From Selaginella moellendorffii (taxonomy: Eukaryota; Streptophyta; Lycopodiopsida; Selaginellales; Selaginellaceae), in NCBI RefSeq assembly GCF_000143415.4, contig NW_003314321.1, positions 814,736 through 878,735 of the forward strand: a stretch of 64,000 bases of DNA. Direction: 5' to 3'. This document shows, piece by piece, positions 58,205 through 64,000 of this stretch; position 1 is the first letter of the stretch; the number at the start of each line of letters is the position of its first letter. The notes beneath the pieces were generated by a model. The model saw only the letters and a program-made list of their open reading frames with translations, did no database searches and was not told the origin of the DNA. Made by a program: the position numbers and the translations under genes.

Positions 58205-60361
58205 ATGCTAGGGCGAGGAGGATGGAGGAGGAGATGGAGCATCTCTGGCCACCGCCATTGCAGCACAGGCAACGCTGGCAACAAGGTGAGCACATCGATT
58301 CTCCTCTCGCGCCTCAAGGCGTGCACCAGCTCCGGCGACATCAAGGCTGGGCGGATCCTCCACGCCCGGGCCAAGAGCAGCGGCGACGATGCCAACATCC
58401 ACGTCGCCACCGCGCTCGTCAATCTCTACTGCAAATCCGGCTGCCTGGCCGAGGCTCGATCGGTCTTTGAGGCAATGCCGGCCAAGAGCACCGTCGCCTC
58501 CACGGCGCTCATGCTGGGATACATCGAGGGCGACCAATCCGGCGTGGCAATGGAGCTCTTCTCGCGGATGATCATTGGCGGCTGCGATCCAGACGCGAGA
58601 GCTTTCGTGGCGGCGCTGAAGGCCTGCGCTGGATTCGCGAGCTCCTCCAAAGACAGCACGCTGGAGAGGGGATTGGAGATTCACAGGGAGGCTTCCAGGC
58701 GTGGCTACGCGGGGGATATCTTCGTCGCCAACACTGCTATGGATCTCTTCTCGCGCTGCGGTGGTATGGTGGAAGCCAAGAGAGTTTTCGATGGCATCGC
58801 GTCTTTGTCCAGGAATGTGGTCTCGTGGACGGTGCTTGTAGCTGGCTATGCCGAGAATGGATGCGGCGAGGCTGGACTGGAAGTCTTCTCGAGGATGATG
58901 AGCGATCCAGCAAGAATTCGTCCGGACGCACTTACTTTCGTGGCTGCTGTGAAGTCCGTGACGAGCATGGCAGTGGCACTCACGAAAAAAGCTTCCAGCT
59001 CCAAGAACTTCTCATCGAAGGTGTTGGTTTTGGAGAAGGGGATGGAAATCCACTTGATGGCTGCCAAGGCTGGAGTGGACTCACACTTGGTTCTTTCCAA
59101 CTCGCTCGTGGATATGTATTCCAAGTGTGGGGATCTGGCTGGAGCTGTGCGCGTTTTCGAAAAGATGGCCGAGCACAGCGTGGTTTCCTGGACTTCTCTG
59201 GTGCTGGGATTCGTCGACAATGGCGAAGACGAGCTCGCGCTGGAACTATTCGACGCGATGACGCGGGTGGAAGGCTGTGTCCCCGACGCTCCTTCGATCG
59301 TTGCTGCTCTCAAAGCTTGCGCGAGTGCAGCGGCGAAAGAGGAAGGAAGAACTTTGCCGGGAGTGAAGGTGGTGGTGAAGCTCGAGGCTTTGGAGAGATC
59401 AATGGCGATTCATTCGCAGGCTGCTCGGTCGAGGAACCTGGATCGAGATGTCCGTGTTGGAAACATGCTGGTGGATCTGTATGCCAAGTGTGGCAGCGTT
59501 TTGGATTCCCGGAGAGTCTTCGACGTGGAGATGAGGCACAGGGACGTGGTTTCGTGGAACTCTTTGATGATGGGATACGCAGACTGTGGAGAGGGAGAGA
59601 TGGCACTGGAGCTCTTCTCGTGCTTGGACTCCCAGGGCTGCGAGCACGACGTCTTGAGCTTCGTGGCTGCTCTCAAGGCTTGCAGTAGCACCACAGCACT
59701 GGAATCCGCCAAGAAGATCCATGCCAGAGTTCTCAGCTGCGAGGAATCGATCGAGCCGAGCGACCTGTCAGTGGTCAAGAACTGCCTGCTGGATGTCTAC
59801 GGAAAATGCGGGAGCATGGTCGACGCTCAGATCGTTTTTGATTCGCTGGAGACGAGAAGCTCGCTCAACTGGAGCTCGGTGGTGGCAGGATATGGCCGCA
59901 AGGGAGACGCTCGCTGGGTTTTCGAGATGTTTGACAAGATGGTCGAGGAAGGCTGGGTTCCAGACAGAGTTTCGTGCCTTTCAGTGCTTACAGCGTGCAG
60001 TCACGCCGGATTGATCGACAGGGGGAAGAAGTTTTTCCAGAGAATGAGCTCGCAGTGGAGAGTAAGCTTGTCTCTAGAGCACTACCGCTGCGTGATTGAT
60101 ATGCTGGGGCGAGCGAACGAGCTCGAGCAAGCGTTGGCTATGGTGGAGAGGATGGAGTTTAGAGCCGATGCTTTGACGTGGAGAACAGTGTTGGGAGCTT
60201 GTTGGAAGTGGAAGAATGCTGTGGTGGGAAGAAGAGTGTTTGAGGAGCTTGTGAAGCTGGATAAAAGAGACTATGCTGCTTATGTTCTTATGGGAAATAT
60301 TTATGGAAGCCTGGGAATGAGGGATGAGCAGGCATTAGTGGAGAGGATGAAAACCTCTTAA
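58205..60361 (+). CDS. PPR2: PLS-class pentatricopeptide repeat protein
   Basis: A single exon of 718 residues. The N terminus MLGRGGWRRRWSISGHRH is basic and Ser-rich, compatible with an organelle transit peptide. P, L and S motifs follow, for example VATALVNLYCKSGCLAEARS, LVDMYSKCGDLAGAVRVFEK and VVSWNSLMMGYADCGEGEMA. They are interrupted by longer linkers around residues 250-270 and 390-410. The end (LEHYRCVIDMLGRANELEQA, then ALTWRTVLGACW and YVLMGNIYGSLGMRDE) is an E-type extension without a DYW deaminase. It is predicted to be an organelle RNA-binding editing factor that recruits a DYW protein in trans. This is the only full copy in the window; fragments of it lie in blocks A and B. Confidence 0.92.
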   Translation: MLGRGGWRRRWSISGHRHCSTGNAGNKVSTSILLSRLKACTSSGDIKAGRILHARAKSSGDDANIHVATALVNLYCKSGCLAEARSVFEAMPAKSTVASTALMLGYIEGDQSGVAMELFSRMIIGGCDPDARAFVAALKACAGFASSSKDSTLERGLEIHREASRRGYAGDIFVANTAMDLFSRCGGMVEAKRVFDGIASLSRNVVSWTVLVAGYAENGCGEAGLEVFSRMMSDPARIRPDALTFVAAVKSVTSMAVALTKKASSSKNFSSKVLVLEKGMEIHLMAAKAGVDSHLVLSNSLVDMYSKCGDLAGAVRVFEKMAEHSVVSWTSLVLGFVDNGEDELALELFDAMTRVEGCVPDAPSIVAALKACASAAAKEEGRTLPGVKVVVKLEALERSMAIHSQAARSRNLDRDVRVGNMLVDLYAKCGSVLDSRRVFDVEMRHRDVVSWNSLMMGYADCGEGEMALELFSCLDSQGCEHDVLSFVAALKACSSTTALESAKKIHARVLSCEESIEPSDLSVVKNCLLDVYGKCGSMVDAQIVFDSLETRSSLNWSSVVAGYGRKGDARWVFEMFDKMVEEGWVPDRVSCLSVLTACSHAGLIDRGKKFFQRMSSQWRVSLSLEHYRCVIDMLGRANELEQALAMVERMEFRADALTWRTVLGACWKWKNAVVGRRVFEELVKLDKRDYAAYVLMGNIYGSLGMRDEQALVERMKTS

Positions 60362-61460
60362 AAACAAGTAAGAAGTCACCTTGCATGGTTGCAACTCGTG
60401 AAAGAAAAAGGCATGTAGATGGGAGAGTATGAATAGATGATAAGAGTTGAGATGCTAAAGAGAAAATTGATGGAAGAACAGATGAAAAAGGAGACGAGAA
60501 TAGGAATACAGTGTGAAGTTTGAAAACATAAAGTAAAAAAGGGAAAAACTGAGAAAATGGAAAAAGAAAAAAATGACAAAAGCTAAAGTTACTAAACTTG
60601 AAAACTAATATTGCTTTGTAAATACCTTTGGCTGATCACGGTTGTGCAACAATATGCTCGAGCAGCTGAAGCAAATCTATGGAGCTGCTACAAGTGATCC
60701 TAGGAAAGGATTCTTCTGCCGCTTTCCAGGCTTCGTTCGGCATCTCGATCCACTTCCAGAGCGCTGGAACGTAAGAAGTTGCTGGTTTGTTCATGCATTT
60801 GCAGGAAGAAGACTTTGGTTGACGATCTCGCGTCTGTTGTCAATTGGGATAACGTTGCCCCCGCTGCGTAGGGAGAAGACTTAAACCTGCGAGGTACATC
60901 ATGCCATGTTTGCGAGGAGGGGAGCTCACGCGACGCGACGGTGGAGACCGTCGTGCCGTGTCGCGAGAAGCTCGGGGTTGCTCAGCCTGGTCGACACCAT
61001 CCTGGCGTTCATGTGTCTTGAACTCCTGCAATCACTCCATACGCCTAGACTGCGCATCGTTAGGATGACTTTGGAGAATGGTCGAGCAGGGAGTGTTACC
61101 CGATGAGATCACGTAATCAAGGAATGACTTCCAAGGCCGTCTCCCAAGGATTTGTGGTGCTAGAGCTTGCATCACAGTTGCGAACTCGCTCATCAATCGT
61201 GCAAGCTCTTGTTTTCTTGGCAGATGACACTGTCCAACGTCTTGAGCGCATGTTCGTTGCTCATGCTCGTGTGCGTTGCTTGTGGATATCAACTGATGTT
61301 GGCGGCTGTAATTCTCTCATGAGCATGTATAGCAAGAGATCACGTTGCTTGGACTGCAACAGTCACTGATCGTCATCACTTACAGTTAGAACTTTTTAGT
61401 TGGGATGTAAATGGATGATTGGAAAAGTGTGTGAAAAATTATTGCTTTCCCATTATCAGT
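60362..61460. other. Downstream of PPR2; faint PPR-like relic
   Basis: 60362-60640 is purine-rich with no gene. From about 60640 to 61380 there are short plus-strand scraps recalling PPR motifs (VEQGVLPDE near 61080, NSLMSMYSK near 61310), but the frame is broken repeatedly. A decayed PPR gene is likely though not proven. Confidence 0.35.
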
Positions 61461-61845
61461 TCAGAGTTCAAATGAAAAGAGATGAGAAGAAGGAATATAT
61501 TGCCATGAAAAGTTTCCAGGCACCCCGTCAATGTTCTCGAGCGACAGGAGTGGCTTGATATCACTGAAGTGCTCGTGAAGAAACCCGAACTGCATAGTTT
61601 TCTCCCGCTCCTTCTCGTCGATCTTCTCGGGAAGCTCCAACTTCACGTAATACTCCACCCCGGGTATCACAACCTTGCGTAACACGTCCTCCGTCATGAT
61701 CTTCCACACACCATAGCTGGGAAGAATGTAAGCGATGATCGTGTCCGGCGGTACATGGCCATCGCGCTCCTTGATCTTTGTCTGTCTAGTCCTCGTCTTT
61801 CCTTTTATTTCTTCCAGTTGCCACTCTAAAGGGACTCCAAGGGCT
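61461..61845 (-). CDS. Unrecognised minus-strand coding exon or relic
   Basis: An open stretch of about 125 codons is bounded upstream by a TGA at about 61846 and has no ATG near its start. It reads WQLEEIKGKTRTRQTKIKER, then TIIAYILPSYGVWKIMTEDV and VEYYVKLELPEKIDEKEREK, ending SSHLFSFEL. The text is protein-like (regular charge pattern, few rare residues), so it may be an exon of a larger gene or a fragment. I do not recognise the family. Confidence 0.4.
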
Positions 61846-62380
61846 CATGAAGCTAGATGGTCTTCCAAACAATGAAGTGAAATGAAACGGAGGAGTTTCG
61901 TCTAGAGTCGATTCGATCCAGGACTGGAAATTCTTTTGATTTGGATCGAGCAGAAGTACGAAGAACCCAGATCCAAGGTTTTGTATGAAACTCCTATCTT
62001 GTGTGGTTCCATGGTTGTATGGTTGTGTATTCGATTTGATAATGTGTGTAGAGAATTCTAGAGATGTGATGTTATAACACACACACAAATTTCCAGCCGT
62101 TGCTATATTCTTTTTTCCTTAATTTTTGTGTGGTGGCGTGAGAGGGTGAAGCCAAGGTCGCGGGTACGATCCTCTTGTCTGACACTCGCCCTAAGTTCTT
62201 CCATTCTTTCTTCTTCTCTCTCCAGGCGGCAGGGCTCCTCCTCCCGGGATCGTGGATGCGGCTCCTCCAGCAGTGAGATTCTCGGATTTTTGCCGCGGCG
62301 CATCCTGGCGGGATGTGAGAATTTTTCTCGCTTCTCGATCGATCGACAGGAATGCCGCTCCGGACGAATGAGGCTGGGAA
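61846..62380. other. Intergenic, upstream of the POLAR-like gene
   Basis: Contains CA-rich sequence near 62078-62088 and the C/T-rich leader of the next gene. No further gene is seen. Confidence 0.5.
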
Positions 62381-64000
62381 ATGTGGCTGCTGCTTGTAGC
62401 AGTCGGCTCCGGATGTCTCGCGAGGCGCTGGCGCCATGGATCATCGCAGCGGCGGGGGCAGCTGGAGCAAGACGAGAAGCATCACGAGCAGGAAGACGAA
62501 GATGGATGCCCTAGCGAGGAGCAGCAGGTATTTGATCTCGGTTCCTCGCCGGGACAGGACGCCGGCGATGGCGGCGCAATCGCAATGGTAGAATTCGAGG
62601 AGGAGATGCTCAAGAAGAAGGAGAAGAATGCTTTGCAGCAGATGGATCCAGTGGCAGTGGCGAGGAGGATATCGACCAAGAAGCTGTTTGATGGGGAGGA
62701 AGATCACGGTCACACTAGTCCCAAGCCGCCCGGGACGACCAAAACGACGACCACTACTGTTACTACTGCATCCAGTGATCCTCCACAGGCTGCTGTAGAG
62801 ACTTCTAGGACCCAACTGGAGATCGAGAGCGCTAGCGCGGTGCCTGTAGTGGCTGCCGGGAAGAGGGCGATCGAGTTTAGCAAGCACGCAATGCATGAAG
62901 GTGATCTAGCAGGAATCGAGGTGAAGAGAAAGAGAGATTCTAGCGAGCTTGTAGCGGGGCAGCCGCAAGAGCAGGGACTTCTCAGCTCGTTTACGTGCAG
63001 CTTCATGGACAATCCCGGGTTGACGGATCTCTGGTTTGCTCCACGAGAAGGAGACGCTGCCAGGATTCGGAAGTTCAAGACTCCGAGCCGGCAGAGGTCG
63101 AGGGGACTGGGACGCAGGGCGAGGTACTTGCGTGCGTCGCCAAAGCCGGTTTCTTCGATGGAGAGTTGCTTGAGCGCGCAGCTACATTTCGACGAGGACA
63201 AGCGAGTCTCTCGCTCTTTGTTTTTCCAGCCGTTTCAGGAAGGGAGAACTCCTGGCCTTGGCGAAGTTGAGGTGTTGGGAACAGGGACTGGCTCTGGTCT
63301 TCGTAGAAACTCTATGCATTTTCCACCATTTTCGAGACCGTTTGCACGGAAGAATTTTAAAAAGCACTTCAAAGCTGGAGGTAAGTTTCTGTTCTTCGCT
63401 TCTTTTTCTTTCACTGTTACTTACTTTTGGGAGGTGATTTATTTCTTCTTCTTTGCAGATGATCCTCCACAAGAAGCTCTGCTGTTTAGTTTCGGGGTTG
63501 GCATTGGTGTGATGCACATGGTCACGACGAACAACGCTGAAATTGAGAGGCTGCGAAAATGCTTGGCAGAGGCCGAGAATTTAGTCCAGGTGTTGCAGCG
63601 AGCAGCAGACCGCGGTGCGGTCGAACGTTCTACGGGCCTAGACTCTGCTGGGAGTAATCTGACGACGGAACAGCAGGGAAACATGGCCGAGTTGGAAGCG
63701 CAACTTGAAGCTGAATTGGAGTTGATGCAGCTTAACTCGAACGATTCGACCGAGGAGGAAAGCCATTTTTATTTTGTTTGTTTTCGTTTTTGTACTGAAA
63801 TTTTCTGCGCGTATGTCTGCAGCTGGATGCCGAAGTGGTACATAGCGAACTGAACGCCAGTGGTTTGCCTGGAGTTTCAGACATTGACGAGGACGATAAG
63901 AATCACTCCCATGGTGAGGGGAACACCACAAACTGGGCGGTTTCTCCAAGAGAGCTTGATCGAAGGCTCAGAATGCTCATCGAAACCAGGCAAGAGGAGC
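62381..64000 (+). CDS. POLAR-like protein (cell-polarity scaffold family), 3' end outside window
   Basis: Exon 1 is 62381-63380, exon 2 begins at 63459 (GT-AG intron, phase 1) and exon 3 begins at 63823 and runs open to the edge. The N-terminal half is low-complexity and acidic/basic. Exon 2 has a hydrophobic stretch ALLFSFGVGIGVMHMV followed by a coiled coil starting IERLRKCLAEAENLVQVLQR. Exon 3 has NWAVSPRELDRRLRMLIETR, the element typical of POLAR-LOCALIZATION-DURING-ASYMMETRIC-DIVISION (POLAR)-like proteins, which scaffold kinases in asymmetric stomatal-lineage divisions in Arabidopsis. Between exons 2 and 3 the expected donor reads GAG|GAAAGCC instead of GAG|GTAAGCC (63758-63759). Without splicing there the frame stops at 63853. 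Confidence 0.7.

Noticed and set aside
62381-63853. 490-aa single-exon reading of the POLAR-like gene
   Set aside because: It includes a clear GT-AG intron (63381-63458) encoding Phe-rich text and reads into a second intron-like stretch.

Overview
The window is plant nuclear DNA and looks like a lycophyte, most probably Selaginella (inference). The reasons are very short introns (about 45-70 bp, GT-AG), intron-poor PLS-type PPR genes, a delta-tubulin (kept by plants with flagellate sperm), a plant MurD ligase (plastid peptidoglycan pathway), many UPF0496 genes and small Ty3/gypsy and Ty1/copia remnants. There are no operons, CRISPR arrays, rRNA genes or convincing tRNA genes.

Layout. 1-2403: 5' half of a Ty3/gypsy element on the minus strand, running off the left edge. 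2670-9093: compact gene island with a PnsB2/NDF-like galactose-mutarotase-fold protein, a PRISE/VEP1-type enone reductase, an RMA-like RING E3 ligase and a seven-exon F-box/LRR protein. 10687-14046: a second, heavily decayed gypsy copy of the same family. 15125-21041: second gene island with 26S proteasome ATPase RPT5 (ten exons), a 14-3-3 protein and delta-tubulin. 21042-25001: PPR relic and AT-rich desert. 25002-29218: two head-to-head kinase-like genes in a large inverted duplication.

29557-34298 and 49390-55742 are direct copies of one block (PPR2 fragment, UPF0496, PPR1, MurD), about 21.4 kb apart. A third UPF0496 with a full PPR2 lies inverted at 56892-60361, so about 2 kb inverted arms (49390-51440 and 56168-58165) flank PPR1 and MurD. 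Between the blocks (34.3-48.8 kb) lies a graveyard: gypsy integrase relic, a third decayed MurD, LINE-like relic, unrecognised decaying genes, an unrecognised four-exon gene and a copia remnant joined to scrambled PPR2 pieces. 62381 to the right edge is a POLAR-like gene with a suspicious splice donor.

The single-copy genes are unrelated housekeeping and organelle functions. The themes are recent segmental duplication with divergent fates of the copies, and decay rich in C-to-T and G-to-A changes. The best candidate for something unusual is the kinase pair: a short N-terminal exon, a PD-(D/E)XK-like segment and a FunK1-like kinase, an architecture resembling Crinkler-type (CR) effector proteins. 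Exon chains for FBL, RPT5, 14-3-3, delta-tubulin, MurD copy A, kinase 2 and the four-exon unknown were worked out by hand and close exactly in frame.
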